In this document: piece by piece, positions 18,055 through 26,649 of the stretch | Layout of the letters: every line of letters starts with the position of its first letter | Position numbering within the stretch: the first letter of the stretch is position 1 | Source: Desulfocapsa sulfexigens | Lineage (GTDB): Bacteria > Desulfobacterota > Desulfobulbia > Desulfobulbales > Desulfocapsaceae | Length of the DNA: 33,060 nucleotides | NCBI GenBank assembly: GCA_015662865.1 | Contig: DQTH01000219.1 | Coordinates: forward strand, 1-33,060 | Direction: 5' to 3' | Position numbers and translations under genes: made by a program | The notes under the pieces: generated by a model | What the model was told of the DNA's origin: nothing | What the model saw: only the letters and a program-made list of their open reading frames with translations | Database searches by the model: none

Positions 18055-19518
18055 CTATGCAGTGCGATAATTTGGAGCTTCTTTTGTGATTATAACGTCA
18101 TGGACATGGGATTCACGCAGTCCGGAAGAGGAAATCTTGACAAATTTTGCCTTTTCCCGCAATTCTTCAATGGTGCCAGCCCCCACATATCCCATACCAG
18201 ACCTGAGCCCGCCCAGCAGCTGATAAATAACATTGGCAAGGGGGCCCCGATAGGGAACTTTACCTTCAATACCTTCGGGAACAAGCTTTGACTGGCTGGA
18301 AATTTCAGACTGGAAATAACGGTCTGATGATCCTTTACGCATGGCCCCAAGAGAACCCATTCCGCGGTAGCCTTTGTAGGTTCGTCCCTGGTAGAGGAAT
18401 GTTTCACCAGGAGTTTCATCTGTTCCGGCAAAGAGAGAGCCGATCATGATTGCATGTGCGCCGCCGCCAATGGCTTTGGCCAGTTCTCCGGAATGTTTGA
18501 TGCCGCCATCCGAGATGATTGGTACATCGTATTTTGAGGCAACCTCAACAGCTTTTTGGATGGCTGTCATCTGCGGGACTCCCACACCTGCAACAATGCG
18601 TGTTGTACAGATCGAACCCGGACCCACACCGACTTTAACGCAGTTGGCTCCTGCTTTAATGAGAGCCTCAGTGCCTTCACCAGTTGCGACATTGCCGGCA
18701 ATAACCGGAAGATCGGGAAATGCACCTTTGATTTTTTCCACAGCCAGCAGTACTCCCTGGGAATGGCCGTGTGCAGAGTCAACGACCACAATATCAACAC
18801 CGGCATCAACCAGTTTCTGACCATTTTCCTCAATATCATTGCCGACTCCAAGGGCAGCTCCAACCAGGAGTCTTCCCATGTCATCCTTGGCAGCCAGAGG
18901 ATATTTTTTAATTTTTTCCAGGTCTTTTATGGTGATCAGGCCGCTGAGATTTCCGTTATCATCAACAATCAGCAATTTTTCGATTCGATGTTCATGAAGT
19001 AATGCTTTGGAATGTTCAAGGTCAATTCCCACTTTGGCGGTTACCAGGTTCTTACTGGTCATCACATCACCCACCCGCAGGTCATCATCTGAAACAAAAC
19101 GAAGGTCACGGTTGGTGACAATTCCCACAAGTTTGCAATTCCGTAGAACAGGCAGCCCGGAAATCTTATACCTGGCCATTATTTTTTCCACTTCGGCCAC
19201 AGAGTGGGTTTCTGTCACCGTAATCGGGTCGATAATCATGCCGGACTCTGATTTCTTAACTCGTTCCACCTCTTTTGCCTGCTGCTCAATGGACATATTT
19301 TTGTGGATGATCCCAAGACCGCCTTCACGGGCCATGGCAATTGCCGTGCGGTGTTCGGTCACCGAATCCATTGCAGCACTTATGAGTGGTGCATTCAGAT
19401 CTATGGTGTTTGTGAGCCTTGTGGAAAGGGAGACTTCGCTGGGCAGGATTTTGGATGCTGCAGGGCAGAGAAGCAAATCATCAAAGGTAAAAGCAATTTC
19501 TATATTGTCAGGTAACAT
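18055..19518 (-). CDS. guaB: Inosine-5'-monophosphate dehydrogenase
   Basis: A 487-residue enzyme that oxidises IMP to XMP with NAD+, the committed step to GMP. The TIM barrel carries the catalytic cysteine in GPGSICTTR (C304), with KVGVGP before and [13 protein letters not shown], the IMP-binding loop, after. Residues about 97-205 form an inserted pair of CBS domains, which bind regulatory nucleotides in many relatives. ATG at 19518 has AGGAG six bases before it. It is the first gene of the run guaB-guaA-pta-pyk-zwf-NYN-phosphoesterase. Its upstream region holds the large double palindrome at 19625-19853, placed 105-335 bases ahead of the start, so that element could affect transcription. 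Confidence 0.98.
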   Translation of the reverse strand: MLPDNIEIAFTFDDLLLCPAASKILPSEVSLSTRLTNTIDLNAPLISAAMDSVTEHRTAIAMAREGGLGIIHKNMSIEQQAKEVERVKKSESGMIIDPITVTETHSVAEVEKIMARYKISGLPVLRNCKLVGIVTNRDLRFVSDDDLRVGDVMTSKNLVTAKVGIDLEHSKALLHEHRIEKLLIVDDNGNLSGLITIKDLEKIKKYPLAAKDDMGRLLVGAALGVGNDIEENGQKLVDAGVDIVVVDSAHGHSQGVLLAVEKIKGAFPDLPVIAGNVATGEGTEALIKAGANCVKVGVGPGSICTTRIVAGVGVPQMTAIQKAVEVASKYDVPIISDGGIKHSGELAKAIGGGAHAIMIGSLFAGTDETPGETFLYQGRTYKGYRGMGSLGAMRKGSSDRYFQSEISSQSKLVPEGIEGKVPYRGPLANVIYQLLGGLRSGMGYVGAGTIEELREKAKFVKISSSGLRESHVHDVIITKEAPNYRTA

Positions 19519-19624
19519 GAGAGCTCCTTTTTTTCAGAATTCAAATGAAAAGTAGGGTAGATAATAGTAATAATATATTGCTGTTAAATTTATCTGACCG
19601 ATACAGTTGTATGGAGCGGGTAAA

Positions 19625-19853
19625 ACTAACACCCCGAAAGGGGGTATAAGTACCTTGTGAGAATATTTTCTTTGAAAAGATTCAGTAAATATTCTGTAAG
19701 GTACTAAAGGGGCCATTTTAGCATTGAACAGGAAAAGATCAAAACATTATTAGTACCTTATAAATTCTTTAGAAGTCCACGCTTATCTAGTGGTTTTGAA
19801 AAGAATTTGGTGAAGGTACTTATACCCCTTTGTGGGGTGCTAGCTTTGCCTTT
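19625..19853. repeat. Double palindromic element (copies 2 and 3, inverted)
   Basis: The two ends are inverted copies of the same motif: CTAACACCCC-GAAA-GGGGGTATAA on the left and, read on the minus strand, CTAGCACCCC-ACAAA-GGGGTATAA on the right. Between them are two tandem large hairpins of the same design. The first has GTACCTT (19650-19656) then AGAATATTT, pairing with AAATATTCT and AAGGTAC. The second has GTACCTT (19753-19759) then AAATTCTTT, pairing with AAAGAATTT and AAGGTAC near 19814-19820. All four stem parts pair without mismatch by eye. The element fills most of the gap between divergent guaB and the YciO-family gene. I infer a composite of two family members in opposite orientation. 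Confidence 0.8.
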
Positions 19854-19894
19854 CCAGTACATGCCAAGCTCTACTGCAAGAAAGGAGAATAGTA

Positions 19895-20506
19895 ATGTTG
19901 CTTGCAATAAATCCGGACAACCCTCAGCAGAGGTTAATTCAACAGGTCGTAGATCGATTAAAGCGCGGGGCGGTTATCTGTTATCCCACAGATACCGGTT
20001 ATGGGATCGGTTGTGATTTCTCATGCCAGAAAGCTGTCAAAAGAATTATTCAGATCAAGAACAGGCCGAAAGGAAAACCATTTTCTTTTATGTGTTCAGA
20101 TCTAAAACATATCAGCAACTATGCCCATGTCTCCAACGTCGCTTACCGGCTCCTGAAAAAGAACCTTCCCGGTCCGTATACATTTGTCCTTCCAGGGACC
20201 AAGCTGGTTCCAAAGGCCATGTTCACCAAACAGAAAACCGTGGGTATAAGAGTGCCGGAAAATCCAATTTGCCGGATGTTACTCGAAACCCTGGGTAATC
20301 CAATGGTTAATACTTCTCTTCCCTGTAACCATGACGAATTTACAACATCAGACCCTTATGATATCGACTGTCTCTATGCAAAACAGATGGATCTCATTGT
20401 TGATGGAGGGGATGTGTATCCTGATCCGTCAACGCTAATAGATCTTACCGGAGATTATCCGGTGGTTCTGAGGGAGGGCAAGGGAGACGTTACCCCTTTC
20501 CTGTAA
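19895..20506 (+). CDS. YciO/Sua5/TsaC-family protein (threonylcarbamoyl-AMP synthase-like)
   Basis: A 203-residue protein of the YrdC-like fold that binds ATP and RNA in related enzymes. The early motif AVICYPTDTGYGIGCD (26-41), the basic IIQIKNRPKGKPFSFMCSD (about 51-69), the LPGPYTFVLPGT turn (about 90-101) and VGIRVPENPICRMLLE are typical. TsaC and Sua5 make threonylcarbamoyl-AMP for tRNA t6A37. The wording of the motifs looks nearer to the YciO branch, whose role is less certain, so I leave out a gene symbol. ATG at 19895 has AGGAG eight bases before it. It is transcribed away from guaB, alone on the plus strand, with a palindromic element just upstream. Confidence 0.85.
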   Translation: MLLAINPDNPQQRLIQQVVDRLKRGAVICYPTDTGYGIGCDFSCQKAVKRIIQIKNRPKGKPFSFMCSDLKHISNYAHVSNVAYRLLKKNLPGPYTFVLPGTKLVPKAMFTKQKTVGIRVPENPICRMLLETLGNPMVNTSLPCNHDEFTTSDPYDIDCLYAKQMDLIVDGGDVYPDPSTLIDLTGDYPVVLREGKGDVTPFL

Positions 20507-20705
20507 CTGTTCAAAAGTAAACGATCACCGGGGCGCCGGCTCGGATGTACGCGTTCGCAACCTGTAATATAGGCTAGCTATCATTGCGGGATTCGATCAC
20601 GTGCACCCAGACCATCCTGAGACCGCTTACAGGACTGTTGTTTCTTTCAGGATGTTGTATGCCCTGTGACTGATTACGTTCACAACTATTTCAGACTTCG
20701 TCCGT

Positions 20706-20984
20706 TTATTCTTTAATGAGCGCTTCTTTCAGGGATTTGCTCATGGTAAAATGAATAGTTTTACGTTCCGGAATATTCATTATGGTTCCGGTTTTAGGGT
20801 TTTTTGTGGAACGTGCTTTGCGCTTTCGGACAGCAAAACTACCAAAACCCCTGAGTTCTATTCTACGCTCTTCTTTCAAGGCACCTTCCATGGTTGCAAG
20901 CATGATGTCGAGGGCAGTTGTCACATCATTTTTATGGAGGGAAAGTTCACTACTTACTTCATTAACGAGTTCTTTTTTTAGCAT
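20706..20984 (-). CDS. ihfB: Integration host factor/HU family DNA-binding protein, beta-like
   Basis: A 92-residue basic protein with the complete HU/IHF layout: helices up to about residue 40, ERRIELRGFGSF (about 39-50), the DNA-wrapping arm with KNPKTG (about 61-66) and proline in NIPERK, and the closing helix SKSLKEAL. IHF binds and bends DNA as a heterodimer. Its position directly downstream of rpsA is the order known for ihfB in other proteobacteria, which favours the beta-subunit reading, although HU cannot be excluded on sequence alone. ATG at 20984 has no clear ribosome-binding site. The strong terminator after rpsA at 21087-21131 implies a separate promoter in the 100 bases between. 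Confidence 0.83.
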   Translation of the reverse strand: MLKKELVNEVSSELSLHKNDVTTALDIMLATMEGALKEERRIELRGFGSFAVRKRKARSTKNPKTGTIMNIPERKTIHFTMSKSLKEALIKE

Positions 20985-21086
20985 GGCTATGGCTGATTAC
21001 CTGTAAAGGCAGCAAAAATAAATAAAGTTTACACCGCAGACCCTGTATATGTACCTTTTGGGTAGATAAACGCAGAAAGCAGGTAT

Positions 21087-21131
21087 AAAAAAAGTTGTTT
21101 TACCGGACATAATCATTGCCGGTAAAACAAC
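21087..21131 (-). terminator. Rho-independent terminator of rpsA
   Basis: On the minus strand, 30 bases after the rpsA stop, a perfect 13-bp stem (GTTGTTTTACCGG pairing with CCGGTAAAACAAC, arms at 21119-21131 and 21094-21106) is followed by seven T residues. This is a textbook intrinsic terminator. Confidence 0.95.
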
Positions 21132-21160
21132 CTGTTAGACACGTGTGACTTATGGGGGAT

Positions 21161-22903
21161 TTACTTCTCTTCGGAAGATTCTTCTCCTTTATCGTCACCG
21201 GCAGCAGCTTTGAGCAAATCACCGAAGGTTGAAGGTGCAGCAGCTTCTGCCTCTTCCTTTTTCTTGGCGTAGTTTTCAGCAGCTCCCTCTTCTCCATCCT
21301 CTTCCAGAGTCTTAATGGAAAGGCCTATCTTTCTGTCTTTGGCGGACACATTGATAACAATGGCTTTCAATGTGTCACCCACCTCGTACATGCCGATTGG
21401 AGTTTTAACTTTGTCTTTGGAGATCTCAGAGACATGAACAAGTCCTTCGATTCCTTCTTCAAGCTGAACAAAAACACCAAAGTCAGTGACATTGGTGATC
21501 TTTCCTTCAATGATGGTACCTGAAGGATAGTTATTGTATGCTGCCTGCCATGGATCAGGCTCAAGCTGTTTGATACCAAGTGAGAAGCGTTCATGCTCTT
21601 TGTCAATCTTAAGAACAGCAGCCTGGATGGTCTCTCCCTTGGAGAATTTCTCGGATGGATGCTTGATACGCTCAGTCCAGGAAAGATCGGAAACATGAAT
21701 CAGCCCGTCAATACCTTCCTCGATTCCGATGAATATACCAAAATCAGTAATGTTTTTGACTTTTCCTTCGATAACAGAACCAACAGGATAGTTATCGGTA
21801 ACCAGATCCCAGGGATTGGGAAGAAGCTGTTTCATACCAAGAGAAATACGTTTGGTCTCAGGCTCAATGTTGAGAACCATGATTTCCACTTCATCACCAA
21901 CAGTAACCATTTTGGATGGGTGGCGAGGTTTCTTGGACCAGGTCATCTCGGAAACGTGAATCAGGCCTTCAACGCCTTCTTCAAGTTCCACAAAGACGCC
22001 GTAATCGGTAATGGAAACAACCTTACCCATGGTTTTCTCACCAACGGGGAATCGCTCTGCAACTGTTGCCCATGGATCAGCTTTCAGCTGTTTAACACCA
22101 AGGGATACTCTGTCATGCTCTTTATCATACTTAAGAACTTTAACTTCCAGTTCCTGACCAACTTTGTACAGTTTGGCAGGATGGGAAACGCGACCCCAGG
22201 AGAGATCGGTGATATGACAGAGACCGTCCATACCGCCCATGTCGATAAAGAGACCGTAATCGGTGATATTGGTGATTGCTCCCTTGATGATTTGCCCTTC
22301 TTCAAGGACTGAACGCATTTTCTCGCGAAGTTTAGCGCGGGCCTCTTCGAGTATTGCACGACGGGAGATAACCACATTGTTGCGTTTACGGTTGAACTTG
22401 AGAATTTTGAACTCAAAGTTTTCACCGATAAGCGCATCGAGATCTTTGACAGGGCGCAGATCGATCTGAGAATAGGGGAGGAAAGCGGGTACGCCGATGT
22501 TGACGGACATGCCGCCTTTGACGCGATTTTCCACTTTTCCTTCGATAGTACCGTCTGCTTCCTGAATTTTGGCAATATCTTCCCATACTTTGATAGCTAT
22601 GGCTTTGTCCCGTGACAGCAGGAGACCGCCTTCATCTTTACGGCGTTCTACAAATACTTCAAATGTGTCTCCGACGTTGAATTCAGCGCCTTCGTCCAGC
22701 TGGAATTCGGATTTGGCAATATAGCTTTCTGCCTTGTCTCCGACATCTACAAGGACGTAATCGTCCACAGTACCGATAATGGTACCGATGGCCACGTCAC
22801 CGACGTTAACCACTGTATTGTTTTCTTCCATTTCGAAGAGTTCAGCAAAGCTCATCTCTTCATCGTTGTTATCCTGGGTTGTTTGTTTAAGTTCCTCTGT
22901 CAT
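21161..22903 (-). CDS. rpsA: 30S ribosomal protein S1
   Basis: A 580-residue acidic protein with six S1 (OB-fold) repeats, four of which share the recognisable pattern GVFVxLEEGxEGLxHVSE or close forms (for example ITDYGVFVELEEGVEGLIHV, VTDFGVFVQLEEGIEGLVHV). S1 brings mRNA to the small ribosomal subunit. Length matches the six-repeat S1 of proteobacteria, with a short acidic N-terminal extension and a charged low-complexity tail (KKKEEAEAAAP ... KGEESSEEK). ATG at 22903 is preceded by AAGAAGAG at about ten bases. The 5' leader of about 120 bases holds a small hairpin (CGGTG-AACAA-CACCG), which may matter because S1 controls its own leader in some bacteria. A strong terminator follows. Confidence 0.97.
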   Translation of the reverse strand: MTEELKQTTQDNNDEEMSFAELFEMEENNTVVNVGDVAIGTIIGTVDDYVLVDVGDKAESYIAKSEFQLDEGAEFNVGDTFEVFVERRKDEGGLLLSRDKAIAIKVWEDIAKIQEADGTIEGKVENRVKGGMSVNIGVPAFLPYSQIDLRPVKDLDALIGENFEFKILKFNRKRNNVVISRRAILEEARAKLREKMRSVLEEGQIIKGAITNITDYGLFIDMGGMDGLCHITDLSWGRVSHPAKLYKVGQELEVKVLKYDKEHDRVSLGVKQLKADPWATVAERFPVGEKTMGKVVSITDYGVFVELEEGVEGLIHVSEMTWSKKPRHPSKMVTVGDEVEIMVLNIEPETKRISLGMKQLLPNPWDLVTDNYPVGSVIEGKVKNITDFGIFIGIEEGIDGLIHVSDLSWTERIKHPSEKFSKGETIQAAVLKIDKEHERFSLGIKQLEPDPWQAAYNNYPSGTIIEGKITNVTDFGVFVQLEEGIEGLVHVSEISKDKVKTPIGMYEVGDTLKAIVINVSAKDRKIGLSIKTLEEDGEEGAAENYAKKKEEAEAAAPSTFGDLLKAAAGDDKGEESSEEK

Positions 22904-23088
22904 GGGTTTCTGCTCTTCTTGCGGCCAGTCGTTCGGCCAGGTGTTATGGTTGTTGGTTTACCGGTGTTGTTCACCGACCCTTAAAAGAAGAAAGGCTACA
23001 GTCTTTTAACCGTAACCTCCTATCTAGTAAAACCTCACTTTATAACAAAAGAAAAATGGAAAGACAAGAACTTCTTAAGGGATGTGTG

Positions 23089-23129
23089 AAAAAAATACCC
23101 ACCTGTTTCAGGTCAAAACAGGTGGGTAT
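23089..23129 (-). terminator. Rho-independent terminator behind the CBS-domain gene
   Basis: On the minus strand a perfect 14-bp stem (ATACCCACCTGTTT pairing with AAACAGGTGGGTAT) with a seven-base loop is followed by seven T residues. It lies 50 bases after the stop of the CBS-domain gene and closes that unit before rpsA. Confidence 0.93.
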
Positions 23130-23178
23130 GGAGGTATTATTCAGTCTCGGACATATCGAGCTCCGGACTGTCTTTGAT

Positions 23179-23628
23179 TTAACTGATTAGAGTCTTGATA
23201 ATATCTTTTTTGCCAATAATACCGACCAGCTTTTCATCATCCAGCACCGGGATAGTGTGGATATTTCCTTCGGCCATTATGGTTGCGATTTCATCAAGGC
23301 CGGTATCAGGGGAGACGGTTCTGGGTGGTCCGCTGCAGATCTCTTCTACTTTAGATCCGGCAATCTTTTTCATTTCAGCTTCCATTTTGTCCGGATTTTC
23401 AAGATAGAAAACTGAGTCAAGGATGCTTATGACAGTGGGTATATGCAGTTTTTTGGATTGATCGATGAGGTCACTTTCAGTGACCACTGCAACTACTTTT
23501 CCTTCCTCATCCAGGACCGGAGTCCCGCTGATGTTATTACTGGTGAGAAGTTTTGCCAGTTCTGCAACCGGAGTCTGCATCTGGACAGAGAGAATGTCCC
23601 GGGTCATTATATCTTTGGCTGTGAGCAT
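23179..23628 (-). CDS. Two-CBS-domain protein
   Basis: A 149-residue cytoplasmic protein made only of a CBS pair (Bateman module). The first domain runs from AKDIMTRDILSV to VVTESDLI, the second from VEEICSGPPRTVSPDTGL to VGIIGKKDIIKTL. Such proteins bind adenine nucleotides and act as sensors or partners of enzymes and transporters; the partner is not encoded next to it. ATG at 23628 follows AAGGAG at five bases, so the frame that is open to 23658 is not used. The gene forms its own unit: a sigma70-like promoter can be drawn upstream and a strong terminator lies behind it. Confidence 0.9.
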   Translation of the reverse strand: MLTAKDIMTRDILSVQMQTPVAELAKLLTSNNISGTPVLDEEGKVVAVVTESDLIDQSKKLHIPTVISILDSVFYLENPDKMEAEMKKIAGSKVEEICSGPPRTVSPDTGLDEIATIMAEGNIHTIPVLDDEKLVGIIGKKDIIKTLIS

Positions 23629-23676
23629 GGTTTCTCCTTTTTCCACCAATTGGGTCATGGTGGTAATTGATTAGTT

Positions 23677-23706
23677 CTTTATGTAAATATAAACCATATT
23701 CCAGAG
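23677..23706 (-). promoter_or_regulatory. Possible sigma70-type promoter of the CBS-domain gene
   Basis: On the minus strand TTGTGG and TTTATA stand 17 bases apart, about 50 bases ahead of the ATG at 23628. The match to the consensus is partial (four of six at best in each box), and position is the main support. Confidence 0.35.
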
Positions 23707-23738
23707 CGGGCCACAAAATTCAGAAGGTGAGACAGGCG

Positions 23739-25838
23739 CTACCTGGGGAAAGCTGCGGCTACTCCTCCGTCAACGGGCAACGTGGCGCCGGTGGTTGGAG
23801 TAAGCGATGATGCAAAAAAGACCACAGCATTGCCCACATGGTCTGCGAGAACCTCGGTTTTCAGCAGATTTCTCTGTTGGTAATAATTTTTGAGCCCTTC
23901 CGGATCAAGGTTTCTTGATCGCATCCTGTCCGGTCCAATCACATCCCAGAGACCTGAGGAAACACCGTGGTCATCGAAGATTGCATCAGCATTGATCATG
24001 TTGACCCGAACATTTAAGGGGGCAAGCTCCATGGCCGCGATTTTTCCGAGTTGATGGGCTCCTGCCTTGGATGAGGAGTATGCGCCAAAAGCAGCACCCG
24101 GTGCAAAGACATTTTTGGAACTGTTAATGATAATGTGGGCGGCAGCATTGCCAAGTCTGGCCTGTCTGCGAAAGACTGGAATTGCGGCCTGAATGACCTG
24201 GAATACACCCATGGTGTTTACTTCAGTCACCTGACGGAATTTTTCTTCATCCAGTTCTTCCAGTGTGGCCACATGGGCAAGACCGGCATTGGGTACCAGA
24301 ATATCCAGTCCACCACATTCTCTGACAATTGTTTGCAGCCCTTTTGTCACAGATTTTTGATCAGTGACATCCATGACCAGTGAACCGATTCTATCAACCG
24401 GAAATTCCTGGCTGAGCAGCGTACAAACCTGATCCAGGCGCCCGGCATTGAGATCGGACAAATAAACATGTGCTCCTGCTGCCAGCAGCTGCCTGCCAAT
24501 ACCACAGGCAATGGCACCGCCTCCGCCTGTGACCAGGGCTACCTGACCCTGGAGGGGAAGGGTCGATCCCTTGCCCAGTTTCACCTGTTCCAGGCTCCAG
24601 TATTCCATATCAAAAATAAGGGACTGGGCCAGTTCTCTGTAGGGGGCGATTACCTGTCCTTTTTGCTTGGCAAGAAGGGTGTGCCGGGCAATATCGCCGG
24701 CTATTTTTGCGGCTTTTTCCGTGTGTCCGCAGGTGATCAGACCAAGCCCGGGGATTAAAATAACTCTTGGTTTTGTATCCAGACAGATACGTTCCACACC
24801 CTTGTTGCTCATCTGTTGATTGAAATATTCAAGATAAGCTGACTCATAGTCGGCAAGAGCTTTTGTGATGCTGTCAATAATATTTTCTTCACTGTTGTCT
24901 TCTATATCCAGCCACAGGGGATAGTTTTTTGTGCGGATCACATGATCGGGAGTAAGAACTCCTGAGTCATAACGCGACCGGGCATCTTCCTCCTGCAGAC
25001 AATCAAGAATATTCTGATCATCCTGAAGAAGCAGATAAAACGGTTTGGATGATGTTTCTCCTGTGATGGTCAAGGCACCCCGTAGAACCGGCAGAATTAT
25101 TTCCGCAGGTAAATTCTGCCGACTGGATTTGGCAGCCTTTTCACTCTTTGCCTGGCAAGATGCGATGTACTCTTCAGCAAGGGTGACATAATGAATCATT
25201 CGGCTGTAAGCCTTTTCTCCTGTTTCTGCAAAGGTAAAGATACCATGGTTGAGCAGGATAATGGCCTCTATGTCCGGTTGCTGCTCGTAGAGTTCGACAA
25301 CTTTTTTTGAGAGTGGAAAACCGGGCATAATCCAGGGAAGAATACCGATTTTATTACCAAGCACTTCTTTCAGTCGTTCTTCCGGCTGATCCATATTGGT
25401 CAGTGTGACAATGGCGTCTGCGTGAGTGTGGTCGATGAATTTATGGGGCAGAAAGGCATGAACCAGTGTTTCGATTGATGGATTGGGGGCAGTGGATTCC
25501 AGCATATGGGTTCTGAACTGGTTGACCATCTCCTCATCTGTCAAGTTTTCAAGAGGGCGAAGACGCTGTAGATAATTCAGATCAAGCGCCGGAAATCCCT
25601 GTGGCTCAATGGAACCGAGATCCCAGCCACTGCCTTTTATAAAGAGTACATCGCATGAATCACCAAGCAGGTTGCGGATGTTTGATTTAACGGATGTATT
25701 TCCGCCACCATGTAGAACAAGATCCTCTTCCTGGCCGATGAGGCGGGAAGTGTAGGTGCGCATGGCAAGATCCGGGTTGCAGTTTTTCTTATCTTCTGCA
25801 AAAGACGCTGCCGAAGCAGCAGAATAATTGTTGTTCAT
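23739..25838 (-). CDS. Bifunctional class II aldolase / short-chain dehydrogenase
   Basis: A 699-residue cytoplasmic fusion. The N-terminal part (about 1-410) is a class II aldolase: LVLHGGGNTSVKS, the zinc ligands in HTHADAIV, and ILLNHGIFTF. The C-terminal part (about 430-699) is a short-chain dehydrogenase with the dinucleotide loop VTGGGGAIACGIG, NAG in VPNAGLA, and the catalytic YSSSK. Relatives are annotated as rhamnulose-1-phosphate aldolase/lactaldehyde dehydrogenase fusions. They handle short hydroxyaldehydes; the substrate here is uncertain, and no rhamnose genes are near. ATG at 25838 lies three bases behind a palindromic element whose end supplies GTAAGG at about ten bases, so the element forms the ribosome-binding region. 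Confidence 0.88.
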   Translation of the reverse strand: MNNNYSAASAASFAEDKKNCNPDLAMRTYTSRLIGQEEDLVLHGGGNTSVKSNIRNLLGDSCDVLFIKGSGWDLGSIEPQGFPALDLNYLQRLRPLENLTDEEMVNQFRTHMLESTAPNPSIETLVHAFLPHKFIDHTHADAIVTLTNMDQPEERLKEVLGNKIGILPWIMPGFPLSKKVVELYEQQPDIEAIILLNHGIFTFAETGEKAYSRMIHYVTLAEEYIASCQAKSEKAAKSSRQNLPAEIILPVLRGALTITGETSSKPFYLLLQDDQNILDCLQEEDARSRYDSGVLTPDHVIRTKNYPLWLDIEDNSEENIIDSITKALADYESAYLEYFNQQMSNKGVERICLDTKPRVILIPGLGLITCGHTEKAAKIAGDIARHTLLAKQKGQVIAPYRELAQSLIFDMEYWSLEQVKLGKGSTLPLQGQVALVTGGGGAIACGIGRQLLAAGAHVYLSDLNAGRLDQVCTLLSQEFPVDRIGSLVMDVTDQKSVTKGLQTIVRECGGLDILVPNAGLAHVATLEELDEEKFRQVTEVNTMGVFQVIQAAIPVFRRQARLGNAAAHIIINSSKNVFAPGAAFGAYSSSKAGAHQLGKIAAMELAPLNVRVNMINADAIFDDHGVSSGLWDVIGPDRMRSRNLDPEGLKNYYQQRNLLKTEVLADHVGNAVVFFASSLTPTTGATLPVDGGVAAAFPR

Positions 25839-25841
25839 CTT

Positions 25842-25956
25842 GTTAGTGCCTTACTCCATATAAGCAGAAATAAAAAACAAGCTTTTTGGGATTTAATTTT
25901 AAATCAGATTGTTACAAACACCCACAAGGCACTTATACCCCTTGTGTGGGGTGTTG
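25842..25956 (-). repeat. Palindromic intergenic element, copy 4
   Basis: Read on the minus strand: AACACCCC-ACACAA-GGGGTATAA, then GTGCCTTGTGGGTGTTTGTAAC, an AT-rich middle, and TATATGGAGTAAGGCACTAAC at the far end (sequence parts abridged). GTGCCTT and AAGGCAC can pair and close the element. It starts two bases after the stop of the zinc-ribbon/receiver-like gene and ends three bases before the ATG of the aldolase/dehydrogenase. It matches copy 5 at 31651-31763 along its whole length. Confidence 0.85.
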
Positions 25957-25958
25957 TT

Positions 25959-26636
25959 TTATCCACCATAGGCACTGATTTCTGCCATGAGTGATCCAAA
26001 GAGTTCTTCATATCTTGGGATGGCTTTTCGAAGGATTGTGAGGAGTTCCGGAACTTCTCGGTCATTGACCACCAGATTGGCTGAACGGGCCAGCGCTTCA
26101 AGATCATAGAGAGTGGAAAAGTCAGGCCCTATGAGGATGTAAAAAATGAATCGACGTTTCAGCATGGACATGTTGCGCATGAACGTATGAAATGTTGATT
26201 TTTCCAGGCTTTCCCCGCTGAATTCGGTATGGAGAATAACGGATGCAAAATTTTCAAACTGCATTTTTTCCATGGCTTCTTCGTCTGAGTCGGCGAAACT
26301 TGCCTGGTAACCGATACTCTCAATGGCCTTGGTGATGATGTCTCTTTCCCTGCCGGGTGGTACAAGAATCAGGGTCTGGGGAATGTCCTCGATGACCTCT
26401 TCCTCTTCAAAGGTTCCTTCTTTAAGCCACGTAATATCAGGGGGGGGAGGAGGCTTTACAGATGATGTCGGCTGTTTTGAGCTAGACTTCAGGCTGTTAC
26501 TGTCAAGGATTATGGGTTCTTTGCACTGAGGACACGGGAGGCGAAGTGTCCGTCCCGGGGCAAGTCGTTCGATACCCTTTATGATTTTACTGCTGGGTTT
26601 CAGTTTTTTAGAACAGTTTTGGCAGATTATTGTCAT
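25959..26636 (-). CDS. Zinc-ribbon protein with degenerate receiver-like domain
   Basis: A 225-residue cytoplasmic protein. The N-terminus is a zinc ribbon with ligands C5, C8, C35 and C38 (CQNC ... CPQC), like those of MJ0042-type domains. A proline-rich linker (PPPPPDITW, encoded partly by a run of eight C) leads to an alpha/beta domain from about residue 85 (TLILVPPGRERDIITKAIES) that looks like a response-regulator receiver without a clear phosphoacceptor Asp. ATG at 26636 has AAGGAGG nine bases before it, 13 bases after the PilT-like gene, so the two are one operon. Such proteins are found with type IV pilus or gliding functions in delta-proteobacterial genomes; the role here is inferred from neighbourhood. 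Confidence 0.72.
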   Translation of the reverse strand: MTIICQNCSKKLKPSSKIIKGIERLAPGRTLRLPCPQCKEPIILDSNSLKSSSKQPTSSVKPPPPPDITWLKEGTFEEEEVIEDIPQTLILVPPGRERDIITKAIESIGYQASFADSDEEAMEKMQFENFASVILHTEFSGESLEKSTFHTFMRNMSMLKRRFIFYILIGPDFSTLYDLEALARSANLVVNDREVPELLTILRKAIPRYEELFGSLMAEISAYGG

Positions 26637-26649
26637 CGTAAGGTCCTCC

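Noticed and set aside
20507-20705. Possible tRNA or small RNA in the gap after the YciO-family gene
   Set aside because: No cloverleaf or T-loop consensus, and no clear hairpin with a T-tract.
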